Positions 27,036 through 35,626 of a DNA stretch of 48,745 bases are shown here, one piece after another. The DNA comes from an uncultured Naasia sp. (lineage in GTDB: Bacteria; Actinomycetota; Actinomycetes; Actinomycetales; Microbacteriaceae), in the NCBI GenBank assembly GCA_913778905.1, contig CAJYYA010000022.1:1-48745 (forward strand), read 5' to 3'. Under the pieces are notes generated by a model. That model searched no databases, was not told where the DNA came from, and saw nothing but the letters and a program-made list of their open reading frames with translations. The translations under genes were made by a program, and so were the position numbers. The first letter of the stretch is position 1, and every line of letters begins with the position of its first letter.

Positions 27036-28249
27036 CGCACGACTCCCTGGCCTGCAGCGCGCTGCGCGGCGGGGCCGAAGCTCGATCCCGCGGCGGCCGG
27101 AACGCGAGCCGCGGCAGAAGCGGCGGTGACGGGGGCGACCGGCGCAGACGTCGGCGCCACACCCGCGGCAACGGATGCGTCCCGAGCCGCGACGAGCGAC
27201 GCATGGGTCGGCGCGTCCGGAACGTGGGCGGGGCGCCCCTCCGCCATCTCTCGACGCAGAACCGGCACGACCTCTTCGCCGAGCAGGTCGAGCTGTTCGA
27301 GAACGGTCTTGAGCGGCAGGCCGGCGTGATCCATGAGGAACAGCTGGCGCTGGTAGTGCCCGAAGTTATCCTTCATCGCGGCGTAGCGGTCGATGACCTC
27401 CTGAGGCGACCCCACCGTGAGCGGGGTCTGCGCGGTGAAGTCCTCCATGCTCGGCCCATGCCCGTAGACGGGCGCGTTGTCGAAGTAGGGCCGGAACTCG
27501 TTCTTCGCGTCCTGCGAGTTCTTGCGCATGAACGCCTGGCCACCGAGACCGACGATCGCCTGGTCGGCACTGCCATGACCGAACTGCTCGAATCGCGCTC
27601 GGTAGTAACCGATGAGGCGCATGTAGTGCTCCTTCGGCCAGAAGATGTTGTTCGCGAAGAAGCCGTCGCCGTAGAACGCGGCCTGCTCGGCGATCTCGGG
27701 GCTGCGGATCGAGCCGTGCCAGACGAACGGCGGCACGTCGTCGAGCGGACGCGGAGTGGAGGTGAAGCCCTGCAGCGGGGTGCGGAACTTGCCCGACCAG
27801 TCGACGTTCTCCTCACGGAAGAGGCGGTGCAGCAGCTGGTAGTGCTCAATGGCGAGCGGAATGCCTTGGCGGATGTCCTGGCCGAACCACGGGTAGACCG
27901 GGCCGGTGTTGCCGCGGCCGAGCATGAGGTCGGTGCGGCCGTCCGAGACGTGCTGGAGCATCGAGAAGTCTTCGGCGATCTTCACGGGGTCGTTCGTGGT
28001 GATGAGCGTCGTCGAGGTCGAGAGCTGCAGCGTCGAGGTCTTCGCGGCGATGTAGCCGAGCATCGTCGTCGGGCTCGACGGCACGAACGGCTTGTTGTGG
28101 TGCTCACCGAGGGCGAAGACGTCGAGACCGACCTCCTCGGCCTTCTGCGCGATGGTAAGGATCGCCTTGATGCGCTCGTTCTCGGTGGGCTCACGGCCGG
28201 TGGTGGGGTCGGGCGTGACGTCTCCGACCGTGAAGATTCCGAACTGCAT
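27032..28249 (-). CDS. Luciferase-like monooxygenase (CE1758-like)
   Basis: Encodes 405 residues. The LLM barrel is seen from MQFGIFTVGDVTPDPTTGRE through GLDVFALGEHHNKPFVPSSP, LMLGRGNTGPVYPWFGQDIR and FVWHGSIRSPEIAEQAAFYG. After about residue 340 an Ala/Pro/Val-rich tail of about 60 residues follows, longer than needed for the fold. The ATG at 28249 has GGAGG about 6 bases upstream. It is coupled to the FMN reductase gene and probably forms a two-component monooxygenase. Confidence 0.92.
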   Translation of the reverse strand: MQFGIFTVGDVTPDPTTGREPTENERIKAILTIAQKAEEVGLDVFALGEHHNKPFVPSSPTTMLGYIAAKTSTLQLSTSTTLITTNDPVKIAEDFSMLQHVSDGRTDLMLGRGNTGPVYPWFGQDIRQGIPLAIEHYQLLHRLFREENVDWSGKFRTPLQGFTSTPRPLDDVPPFVWHGSIRSPEIAEQAAFYGDGFFANNIFWPKEHYMRLIGYYRARFEQFGHGSADQAIVGLGGQAFMRKNSQDAKNEFRPYFDNAPVYGHGPSMEDFTAQTPLTVGSPQEVIDRYAAMKDNFGHYQRQLFLMDHAGLPLKTVLEQLDLLGEEVVPVLRREMAEGRPAHVPDAPTHASLVAARDASVAAGVAPTSAPVAPVTAASAAARVPAAAGSSFGPAAQRAAGQGVVR

Positions 28250-28273
28250 GATGGCCTCCGCCGCTCTCTTTTC

Positions 28274-28287
28274 CATGCGTTTGCATG
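28274..28287. promoter_or_regulatory. Small palindrome upstream of the monooxygenase operon
   Basis: Arms CATGC (28274-28278) and GCATG (28283-28287) enclose GTTT, 25 bases before the start at 28249. It could be an operator. No cognate regulator gene is adjacent. Confidence 0.3.
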
Positions 28288-28345
28288 AACATTATGTCAG
28301 AACCCGGACTCGGCGTCGACTATTCCATCGCGAGTTGCGACAGTG

Positions 28346-28768
28346 TCAGCGGGTCTGCCCCATCAGCAGGTCGACGCGGATCCCGTGTCTCGTCTGGACG
28401 ACCCGAACCGGAATCCGGGGCTTCTTCCCGGCCTGCTCGAGCCGGCTCAGGGTCTCGGAGACCACGGCTTCCAGGCCGCGAGGCACCGTGCCCACGACCC
28501 CGGTGACCTTCGTCCCGGTGAAAAGGCGGATGAGCGTGGGCGCGTCGGTCCTCTCATCCTCGAGAGACCGTTGTCCGCCAGCGGTGGTCAGCTCGTCCTC
28601 GCCGATGAGCGTGGCGAGGTCGGCCTGGTACGGGTCGCTCCCGGCGAGCCGCATGGTGACTCTGTTGTTACGCGGAATGAGATCGAAGGCGTAGTCGTCC
28701 AACGATCCGGATCCGCTGTCCCCCCTGGGGAATCCACTGTCGTCCGCCTGCTTACGCCACCATGCCAT
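28346..28768 (-). CDS. Hypothetical protein
   Basis: Encodes 140 residues and was not recognised. It begins MAWWRKQADDSGFPRGDSGS, has an acidic linker, then a compact region LDDYAFDLIPRNNRVTMRLA and a C-terminal IPVRVVQTRHGIRVDLLMGQ that reads like a small beta-rich fold. There is no signal peptide or membrane span. A TACCAT -10 box at 28776-28781 ends 7 bases before the ATG at 28768, suggesting a leaderless mRNA and supporting this start over the upstream frame. Confidence 0.6.
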   Translation of the reverse strand: MAWWRKQADDSGFPRGDSGSGSLDDYAFDLIPRNNRVTMRLAGSDPYQADLATLIGEDELTTAGGQRSLEDERTDAPTLIRLFTGTKVTGVVGTVPRGLEAVVSETLSRLEQAGKKPRIPVRVVQTRHGIRVDLLMGQTR

Positions 28769-28968
28769 TGGGCGATGGTACCGGCGGGCTCCGCCGACGG
28801 GCGTCGACGCGAGCGGACCTCGTCTCATCCGACGCGATGTTGCGTTTCGGTGAACAGGATGTCCCGAGGGTTCCGATTTCCGAAGAGTGTGCTTAGCGTC
28901 GATGAAGAGTCCGCGTCTTCCGCGGGCCGACGTCCATCAGACGTCACCTCGACCCCCGGAGGCCCTCC

Positions 28969-31236
28969 GTGCGACAACGCGCGCTCGACATCCATCCGTC
29001 CACCCGTCGCAGACCGGTTCGCACCGCGCTGTCGGCGACCGCCGCGGCAGCGCTCGCCGCAGGCCTGGCCCTGACCGGCGCCGGCGCCGCTCAGGCCGCA
29101 CCGGTCACGATCGACATCGTCGACATCAACGACTTCCACGGCCGCATCACCCAGTCGCGAACCGCCCCTGCCGCGGGTGCCGCGTCGCTGGCCGGCTACC
29201 TCGATTCGGTGCGGGCGCAGAACGCGAACACCCTCTTCGTGTCCGCGGGCGACAACATCGGCGCGTCGACATTCGAGTCGGCCGTCCAGAAGGACACCCC
29301 GACGCTGCAGATCCTCGATCAGATGGGCCTGGTCGCCAGCTCCGCCGGCAACCACGAATTCGACCTGGGCGCCGACGACCTGGTCGGCCGCGTCGACCGC
29401 GAGGCGACCTTCCCCTACCTGGCCGCCAACGTCTTCCGCAACGGCGCCCCTCTCCTCCAGGAGTACTTCGTCAAGGAGGTCGCCGGAGTCCGCGTCGGGT
29501 TCATCGGGGCAGTCACGGAGGACCTGCCGTCCCTCGTCGCCTCGAGCGGCCTGGCGGGCGTCGAGGTGCGTGACATCGTCTCCAACGTCAACAGGGTCGC
29601 GGACGCGCTGCAGGACGGCGACACCGCCAACGGTGAAGCGGACGTCGTCATCGCGCTGGTCCACGAGGGTCCGGCGTCCGGCAGCCTCGCCGACTCGACC
29701 AATGACTCGGCGTTCGGCGAGATCGTCACGGGGCTCAACAGCAACGTCGATGTGATCTTCGGCGCCCACACCCATCAGGTCGTCGATCACGTGATCGGCG
29801 GGCGCCCCGTCATGTCGGCCGGCCAGTACGGCGAGAACGCAGCGCGCCTGTCGTTCACCTACGACCCGGACTCCGACGCGCTGACCTTCCCGGTCACCGA
29901 TGTGGTTCCTCTCAGCGTCGACACCGACCCCTCGCCGACCGTCTCCAACTGGGCTCCGATCTACCCGGCGAATCAGGCTGTGGCGGACTCGGTCGCACGA
30001 GCTGTCACGGTCGCCAACGAGCGCGGCGCGGTACCGGTGGGGAACATCACCCAGAGCTTCAATCGTGCACGCCAGGCTGACGGCACCAGCGAGAACCGTG
30101 GCGGTGAGTCGACCATCGGCAACTTCATCGCGGACGTCCACCTCGCGGCGACTCGGGAGCTCGGGACGCAGGTCGCGTTCATGAACCCGGGCGGTATCCG
30201 CGACAACCTCGGCTTCGCCAGCTCGGGGACCGCGGGCGACGCCGACGGAGTCGTCACCTACCGCGAGGCCGCCACGGTGCAGCCCTTCGCGAACACTCTC
30301 GTCACGCTCGACCTCACCGGGGCTCAGATCAAGGAGGTCCTGGAGAATCAATGGCAGCCGTCGGGCGCACGCAACGCGTTCCTCAAGCTCGGGCTGTCCG
30401 CGGACCTCACCTACATCTACGACCCCCAGGCCCCTGCCGGCTCGCATGTCACCCAGGTCTTCTTCAAGGGCGAGCCGCTGGGTTCCGACACAGTGCTCAA
30501 GGTCGTGGCGAACTCGTTCCTCGCGGCGGGCGGCGACAACTTCACCGGCTTCCGTGCCGGGACATCGCGCGCCGACTCCGGCCGAGTGGACCTTCAGGCG
30601 ACGGTCGACTACTTCGCGTCCCAGACCGCGGCGGTCGCACCCCCGCTGACCCAGCGGGCCGTCGGCGTTCGTGTGCCCGACGCTCCCGAGGATGGGTACG
30701 AACCGGGCGACACGATCACGATGGGCCTCTCGTCGCTGCTGTTCAGCACCAATGAGCCCAAGGCGACAACGGTCGAGGCACGTATCGGCAGCCAGCTGGT
30801 CGGCTCGGCCCCCATCGATCCGACCGTGGTCAATGGAACAGACGAGACCGGCCGCGCAACTCTGACCATCACGATTCCGGAGTCGGCTGCACCCGGCGAC
30901 TACGACGTCGACATCACGACTGTCGGGGCCACTGGCGGCAACACGGGGTTCTCCCTTCCCATCACGGTCGCCGGCGAGCTCCCGGGTGAGGGCGGCGGCA
31001 CCGACCCGGGCGCGGGTTCGGGCTCCGGCTCCGGCTCCGGCTCTGGGGAGGGCGCAAGCGCAGGCGGCTCCGCCCCGGCGGGCTCGGCCACCGGCGCGAA
31101 CGGCGGCCTCGCCAGCACAGGGTTCGACTCGGCCACCCTCGTCGGCCCGTCGATCGCAGGCGCACTGCTGATGCTTCTCGGAGCCGGGCTCATCGTCGCC
31201 CGTCGTGCCTGCGCCAAGGCGGTCACGAAGGCCTGA
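28969..31236 (+). CDS. Surface-anchored bifunctional metallophosphatase/5'-nucleotidase
   Basis: Encodes 755 residues. A signal peptide (1-44, ending GAAQAA) is followed by a calcineurin-like domain with DIVDINDFHGRI, FVSAGDNIGAS, SSAGNHEFDLG and VIFGAHTHQVVD. The 5'-nucleotidase C domain follows (GESTIGNFIADVHLAATREL, MNPGGIRDNL, NSFLAAGGDNFTGF). A Gly/Ser linker precedes a sortase-type motif GLASTGFD, a membrane span and a basic tail. LAxTG is the motif read by actinobacterial class E sortases. The enzyme should release phosphate from extracellular nucleotides at the wall. The GTG at 28969 follows GGAGG by 6 bases. Confidence 0.92.
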   Translation: MRQRALDIHPSTRRRPVRTALSATAAAALAAGLALTGAGAAQAAPVTIDIVDINDFHGRITQSRTAPAAGAASLAGYLDSVRAQNANTLFVSAGDNIGASTFESAVQKDTPTLQILDQMGLVASSAGNHEFDLGADDLVGRVDREATFPYLAANVFRNGAPLLQEYFVKEVAGVRVGFIGAVTEDLPSLVASSGLAGVEVRDIVSNVNRVADALQDGDTANGEADVVIALVHEGPASGSLADSTNDSAFGEIVTGLNSNVDVIFGAHTHQVVDHVIGGRPVMSAGQYGENAARLSFTYDPDSDALTFPVTDVVPLSVDTDPSPTVSNWAPIYPANQAVADSVARAVTVANERGAVPVGNITQSFNRARQADGTSENRGGESTIGNFIADVHLAATRELGTQVAFMNPGGIRDNLGFASSGTAGDADGVVTYREAATVQPFANTLVTLDLTGAQIKEVLENQWQPSGARNAFLKLGLSADLTYIYDPQAPAGSHVTQVFFKGEPLGSDTVLKVVANSFLAAGGDNFTGFRAGTSRADSGRVDLQATVDYFASQTAAVAPPLTQRAVGVRVPDAPEDGYEPGDTITMGLSSLLFSTNEPKATTVEARIGSQLVGSAPIDPTVVNGTDETGRATLTITIPESAAPGDYDVDITTVGATGGNTGFSLPITVAGELPGEGGGTDPGAGSGSGSGSGSGEGASAGGSAPAGSATGANGGLASTGFDSATLVGPSIAGALLMLLGAGLIVARRACAKAVTKA

Positions 31237-31264
31237 TCCCTGGTCATTCATCCGATGCACTCGG

Positions 31265-31292
31265 AACGGCGGTCGCTCAGGCGGCCGCCGTT
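31265..31292. terminator. Bidirectional terminator between convergent genes
   Basis: AACGGCGG(T)CGC (31265-31276) pairs with GCGGCCGCCGTT (31281-31292) with a 4-base loop and one G-T pair. It lies 29 bases after the nucleotidase stop and before the end of the NERD gene. Confidence 0.7.
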
Positions 31293-31356
31293 CTGCGTTC
31301 CGCGGCACCTGATGCCAGGACCGCAGTCCACCGGCCCGGCCAAGCGCGCGAAGCGC

Positions 31357-32181
31357 TCAGCGAGCGCCGACGAGCAGGGCGGGAACCGTGAGCAGCAGCA
31401 CACCCGCTGCTGCGACCGTCGCGGACAGAGCACCGGCGAAAAGGGTCATTCCCCAGCGCCGGCCGGCCTCGTCGACCTCGGATCGCAGACGGTCGAAGCG
31501 CGGCATGAGCCGCCGAAGGTTCTCGCCGCTCGCCGATCCGTTCTGCCAGGTGTCGACGGCGTCGGCCGCGTCCGCCAGCTCTCGGATCCGAGACGCCGGA
31601 TAGATCCGCTCCTGACTGTGGAGCCAATCGACCAGCTCCTCGTCGGTGAGCACGTCCACGGTCGCAGGTTGGGTCCGGACCGAGATGCGGTCGGGCTGCA
31701 CGAACACGAGGAGGGGCCTGACGAAGACGCTTTCACCGGTGACGCGGGAGAGCTCGGCGTGGACACGGCGAGCCACCCGCTCGGCCCAGGGTGCGAAGTC
31801 CACCCGTCGTGGTCCGATGAGGATCTTGGAGCCGCCGACCCACACCGGGCCGCGAACGGCTCGCGAGTCGATGGTGAACACTCCGGGCGGGCCGATGAGG
31901 AGATGGTCCACGTCGGCCCCGCGAGTCGCCAGCGGCACGGAGTGGAAGACGGTCCACTCGTCCCCCAGTCCGCTGAGGACTTCAGCGACACGGATCTCGC
32001 CCACGGCGTCCTGGTAGAGCGGTTTCGCACGCGACGAGAGCGGACTCAAACCCAACTGGCGGCCGAGCCATGACGGCGGCGCGGCGTCCATCTGGGTCTG
32101 CAGGCAGCGCTCGATGACGGAGTAGCCGGCGGGCCGAGCACGCAGACCGGCGGCCGCGTCGGCGGCGTCGATACTGCCCAT
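31357..32181 (-). CDS. NERD-domain membrane protein
   Basis: Encodes 274 residues. The NERD (nuclease-related) domain covers about 55-170: GEIRVAEVLSGLGDEWTVFH, GADVDHLLIGPPGVFTIDSR and VFVRPLLVFVQPD. The Asp in the DHLLIGP segment is kept. The usual Lys of the T-K pair after the xG-FxID segment is changed to Ser-Arg, so activity is uncertain. A C-terminal membrane span (LFAGALSATVAAAGVLLLTV) anchors it. The gene is convergent with the nucleotidase gene. Confidence 0.82.
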   Translation of the reverse strand: MGSIDAADAAAGLRARPAGYSVIERCLQTQMDAAPPSWLGRQLGLSPLSSRAKPLYQDAVGEIRVAEVLSGLGDEWTVFHSVPLATRGADVDHLLIGPPGVFTIDSRAVRGPVWVGGSKILIGPRRVDFAPWAERVARRVHAELSRVTGESVFVRPLLVFVQPDRISVRTQPATVDVLTDEELVDWLHSQERIYPASRIRELADAADAVDTWQNGSASGENLRRLMPRFDRLRSEVDEAGRRWGMTLFAGALSATVAAAGVLLLTVPALLVGAR

Positions 32182-32278
32182 GTCGTCCCCCGGTTCTCCT
32201 GCGGTGAAGCCAGATTAGAACGGGGCTCGATTGGCTCGCGCCCCCCGATGGGGGACCTTCGCGAGCCGTCTTAGGGGG

Positions 32279-33130
32279 TCATCGAGCGGGCGCGATCGTG
32301 TTCTTCTGCTCGCCCAGTCCTTCGATACCCAGTTCGATGCAGTCGCCCGGCTGCAGGTAGGCGAATCGCCCCGACATCGCGACTCCTTCCGGAGTCCCGG
32401 TGTTGATGAGATCGCCCGGCTCGAGCACGCAGTACTGGGAGAGATGGTGCACGAGCTCGGCGATCGAGAAGACCATGTCGGCGGTCGTCGAATCCTGCCG
32501 CGTCTCACCGTTGACGCGCGACCAGATGCGCAGGTTCTGGCCGTCCACCTCGTCGGCCGGCACCAGCCAGGGCCCCAGAGGGTTGAAGGTCGCCCCGATC
32601 TTGCCCTTGGACCACTGGCCGCCGGACTCCTCCTTCTGCCAGACGCGCTCCGACACGTCGTGCGACACGACGTACCCCGCGATGTGATCCGCCGCGTCCT
32701 CCGCGGAGGCGAGGTCCGCGGTTCGACGTGAGATGACGACACCCAGCTCGACCTCCCAGTCCAGCTGGGTCGCGCGCTTCGGGTAGACGATGTCGTCGTT
32801 CGGCCCCACGACCGTGTTGGGGTGCTTGAAGAAGAGGATCGGCACCTTCGGCGGCGGGTTGCCCGACTCGGCCGCGTGCGCCGCGTAGTTCTGGCCGATG
32901 CAGAGCACCGCCATGGGCCGGGCTATGGGACTTCCGAGTCGCTTCTCGCGCCAGTCGGCGATCTCGGGCAGACCTTCGGCGAGCGCCGCACGCACCCGGG
33001 CGATGCCGTCGGAGGCCAGGAACCCGCCGTCGATGTCGGCCGTGACGGAGGACAGGTCGTAGACGCGGCCGTCCTGTTCGACGACGGGCGTCTCCTGTCC
33101 GGGCTCCCCCAGGCGTCCGATCCGGATCAT
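32279..33130 (-). CDS. Fumarylacetoacetate hydrolase family protein
   Basis: Encodes 283 residues. Family signatures are VLCIGQNYAAHAAESGNPPP, VPILFFKHPNTVVGPNDDIV, the metal-binding LDWEVELGVVISRR, AGYVVSHDVSERVWQKEESG and LINTGTPEGVAMSG. Members hydrate or cleave diketo acids in aromatic and sugar-acid catabolism. The ATG at 33130 has AAGGGA 8 bases upstream and is preferred over the ATG at 33148. A perfect palindrome lies in its leader. Confidence 0.92.
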   Translation of the reverse strand: MIRIGRLGEPGQETPVVEQDGRVYDLSSVTADIDGGFLASDGIARVRAALAEGLPEIADWREKRLGSPIARPMAVLCIGQNYAAHAAESGNPPPKVPILFFKHPNTVVGPNDDIVYPKRATQLDWEVELGVVISRRTADLASAEDAADHIAGYVVSHDVSERVWQKEESGGQWSKGKIGATFNPLGPWLVPADEVDGQNLRIWSRVNGETRQDSTTADMVFSIAELVHHLSQYCVLEPGDLINTGTPEGVAMSGRFAYLQPGDCIELGIEGLGEQKNTIAPAR

Positions 33131-33153
33131 GTGCTCGTCCCTTCGCATCGCCG

Positions 33154-33170
33154 ATGAGCGCTGCGCTCAT
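33154..33170. promoter_or_regulatory. Perfect 17-bp palindrome before the FAH gene
   Basis: ATGAGCGC and GCGCTCAT flank a single T, 24 bases before the start at 33130. A second, looser dyad (ATCG-TCAC-CGAT) begins at 33184. These are a likely regulator site or leader hairpin. Confidence 0.4.
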
Positions 33171-33247
33171 ACAGACGTCGGATATCGTCACCGATACGTT
33201 ATCGAGGGCGGCTGGTGGGCGGCACTTGGCGGGTGCGAACATCCACC

Positions 33248-33970
33248 ATGCCCCTTCGCGTCGGCGCTTCCGCAGCCGCCCTCCTCGTACTAGGTGCCCT
33301 TCTCGCCGGGTGCACCATTCCTCCATCCCCGGTGGAGCCCACGACGGCGCCGGTTGTCAAAACGACACCGAGTGCGACGCCCGTTGCGACACCGAGCGCC
33401 GAAGCCACAACTGCTTCCGCGGTCGACGAGTTGGTACTGCGACCCACAGCGATGGAATTGTGGAGCGGCGGCCGGGTCGTCGAGTCACTCGCTTACATGA
33501 GCCCCTCCACCTCCGCGATCGCACGCCTGAGTCAGGTCTTCGGGCGGGAGCCGCGAGTCGAATGGTACGAGGGCGGAAACCACTTCCCCGATGGGAACGA
33601 TTACACCTGGGGCGCGGTCACCCTGCGCGTCGAAGATCTCGAGTCCGAATGGGGCACCCGGCCTCGGTCCCTTCTCAATCCGGAGTTCAAAGTAATCTTC
33701 AGCGGGCCGTCGGAAGGCCCGGTCGGGCTGCGCGCGTCGAACGGGACGCGAGCGGGTGATGTTTGGTCGGCCGTCGAGCGGATCGCTCCCGCCGACGGTT
33801 ACGTCAATTGCGCAGGCGACCCGGTGGAGCGGCAGCGCGCCGACACCCCCGATGGGCTCGGCGGGTCTTCTGTCGTCGTGACGCCGGACTGGGTAGACGG
33901 TCGGCCCGGGGATGTGGTCAGGTGGCTACGCGCTCCAGATGTCGAGAGCCCAACCGGCGGCTGCGCCTGA
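33248..33970 (+). CDS. Hypothetical lipoprotein
   Basis: Encodes 240 residues. The signal peptide ends in the lipobox LLAGC (Cys at about 22), so it should be lipid-anchored on the cell surface. A Thr/Pro/Ala linker of about 45 residues follows, and then a globular region beginning VDELVLRPTAMELWSGGRVV. Two Cys late in the sequence (NCAGD, GGCA end) may pair. No family is recognised. The ATG at 33248 sits 13 codons ahead of the hydrophobic core; an upstream in-frame start at 33215 is possible. Confidence 0.7.
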   Translation: MPLRVGASAAALLVLGALLAGCTIPPSPVEPTTAPVVKTTPSATPVATPSAEATTASAVDELVLRPTAMELWSGGRVVESLAYMSPSTSAIARLSQVFGREPRVEWYEGGNHFPDGNDYTWGAVTLRVEDLESEWGTRPRSLLNPEFKVIFSGPSEGPVGLRASNGTRAGDVWSAVERIAPADGYVNCAGDPVERQRADTPDGLGGSSVVVTPDWVDGRPGDVVRWLRAPDVESPTGGCA

Positions 33971-34027
33971 CCCACCCAACCCGGCGGCGCCGCCGAGCCA
34001 CCCCGGGTTCTCCCACGGAGCGCTTCG

Positions 34028-34033
34028 TACGAT
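34028..34033 (+). promoter_or_regulatory. -10 box of the hydrolase pair (leaderless)
   Basis: TACGAT ends 6 bases before the GTG at 34040. A GC-rich palindrome GGCGGCGCCGCC at 33983-33994 lies upstream and may end the lipoprotein transcript. Confidence 0.45.
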
Positions 34034-34039
34034 GCACGG

Positions 34040-34813
34040 GTGCGTTGGCGGGAGCGGGTCGAGTATCGGGTCGATGATCGGGTCCTGGTCGTCAACCGCT
34101 CCGGGTCGACGGACACCCACGCTCCGCTCATAGTCCTGGTGCACGGGATCGGGGCGGGGCCCGCCTACTGGGAACGCCTCGCGGTCGCGATCGGGCTGCG
34201 CGCTCGTGTCGAGGTCGTGGAACTGCCCGGGCACGCGACCTCCCCGCGGCCGGCGTCGAGCATGTCGATCGCCGATCATGCCGAGTTCCTCGTGTCCTAC
34301 CTCCGCCGCGCCGGCCATCGTGACGTTCTCCTCGCGGGGCACTCGATGGGTGCGCAGATCGTCTCTCGTGCGGCGAACCTCGCACCCGACCTGTTGGCTC
34401 GCGTGCTGCTCCTCGGTCCTGTCGTCGACCCGAAGGCTCCGACCGCGGTCGGACAGGCACTCCTGCTGACACTGGACACCCTGCGGGAGAGTCCGGGCGC
34501 CAATCGCGGCGTGTTCCTCGATTACCTGCGATGCGGACCGCGATGGTACGCCGAGACCCTCCCCGGCATGCTCGAATTCGACACGCTCGCCGAGGCGCGT
34601 CGGTTGAGAGACACCGGTCTCCCGGTCACGCTGATCCGCGGCGCGCGCGACCCGATCTCGAGCCGTGAATGGTGCGGCCACCTCGCCCGCGCCGCCGGCG
34701 GCACGGGCCCCGTCGAGTTCGACGGCAGCTCGCACGTGGTCATGTGGACATCCGCCCACGAGGTCGCTCACGAGATCATCCGGGACATGTCGAAGCCGCG
34801 GAACCTCGCGTGA
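34040..34813 (+). CDS. Alpha/beta hydrolase
   Basis: Encodes 257 residues. The fold is clear: LIVLVHGIGAGPAYWERLAV (oxyanion region), nucleophile elbow AGHSMGAQ with the Ser, the acid in LIRGARDPIS and the His in GSSHVVMW. It is an esterase or lipase-like hydrolase of unknown substrate. The GTG at 34040 is preceded by a close -10 box. Its stop overlaps the next gene's start as GTGA, so two hydrolases are made together. Confidence 0.88.
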   Translation: MRWRERVEYRVDDRVLVVNRSGSTDTHAPLIVLVHGIGAGPAYWERLAVAIGLRARVEVVELPGHATSPRPASSMSIADHAEFLVSYLRRAGHRDVLLAGHSMGAQIVSRAANLAPDLLARVLLLGPVVDPKAPTAVGQALLLTLDTLRESPGANRGVFLDYLRCGPRWYAETLPGMLEFDTLAEARRLRDTGLPVTLIRGARDPISSREWCGHLARAAGGTGPVEFDGSSHVVMWTSAHEVAHEIIRDMSKPRNLA

Positions 34814-35523
34814 GTCGGGCTGTCCGCAGCATCCGTCACCTCCCGCGCAACTGGTGGTGGTGGACCCTGGACTACGTCTACGCCTTCTACTGGCAGGTGC
34901 AGGGGGCGCTCTTCCGCGTCGAACCCGACGACTATCTCGTCCCTGACTCCGTCAAGCAGCCCGTGGTCCTACTCCCGGGCGTCTACGAGACCTGGCAGTT
35001 CCTCCGCCCCCTCGCCGACCATCTGAAGGAGGCGGGTCACTCCGTCCACGTGGTCCCCCTGCTCGGGCGCAACGTCGGCAGTGTTCCGGATGCGGCTGAG
35101 ATCGCGACCGATCTCATCCGCCGGCGAGACCTTCGCGACGTCATCATCGTCGCCCACAGCAAGGGTGGTCTCATCGGGAAGATGGCCATGCTCGACGACG
35201 ACGACGCGCGCATCGACCGCATGGTCGCGATCGCCACGCCGTTCTCCGGATCTGTCTACGCCCGCTACCTGGTCGGCGACGTCCTGCGCGCCTTCTCCCC
35301 CGGCGACCCGACGCTCGTGATGCTCGGCAAACATCTCGACACCAACAGACGCATCACGTCGGTATGGGCGGAGTTCGACCCGCACATCCCGGGCGGGAGC
35401 CGCCTCGAGGGCGCGACGAACGTCGAGATTCCGACGGGCGGACACTTCCGGGTGATGGGCTCGCCGCTCACGCTGGAAGCGCTCGACACGGCCCTCGCAG
35501 ACGACGACCGCGGCAGCGACTGA
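34810..35523 (+). CDS. Alpha/beta hydrolase, lipase-like
   Basis: Encodes 237 residues. An unusual N-terminus with four Trp in a row (NWWWWTLDYVYAFYWQVQGA) may insert in the membrane. The hydrolase core follows: PVVLLPGVYETWQFLRPLAD, nucleophile elbow IIVAHSKGGLIG, IATPFSGSVYAR and the late His in GGHFRVMGSP. The GTG at 34810 overlaps the upstream stop (GTGA). The pattern resembles triacylglycerol-lipase-like proteins; the substrate is unknown. Confidence 0.85.
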   Translation: MSRAVRSIRHLPRNWWWWTLDYVYAFYWQVQGALFRVEPDDYLVPDSVKQPVVLLPGVYETWQFLRPLADHLKEAGHSVHVVPLLGRNVGSVPDAAEIATDLIRRRDLRDVIIVAHSKGGLIGKMAMLDDDDARIDRMVAIATPFSGSVYARYLVGDVLRAFSPGDPTLVMLGKHLDTNRRITSVWAEFDPHIPGGSRLEGATNVEIPTGGHFRVMGSPLTLEALDTALADDDRGSD

Positions 35524-35535
35524 CCACCCCCTACG

Positions 35536-35612
35536 CTCAGCAGGAACGACGACGCCTCAGCAGGAGGAATCGGCGGGATTCCTCCTGCTGAGGCGTCGGA
35601 AGTACTGCTGAG
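35536..35612. repeat. Direct-plus-inverted repeat element, core CTCAGCAGGA (copy 2)
   Basis: Direct cores at 35536-35545 and 35556-35565; inverted at 35583-35592 and 35603-35612 (last one with one mismatch). Spacings 20, 27 and 20 equal those of copy 1 at 6171. It fills the gap between two convergent genes and could also act as their terminator. Confidence 0.92.
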
Positions 35613-35626
35613 CGCGAGGACCCGGA

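Noticed and set aside
28825-31308. An 827-codon open frame on the minus strand opposite the nucleotidase gene.
   Set aside because: It is a composition shadow of a gene with clear domains and a signal peptide; no motif or ribosome site supports it.
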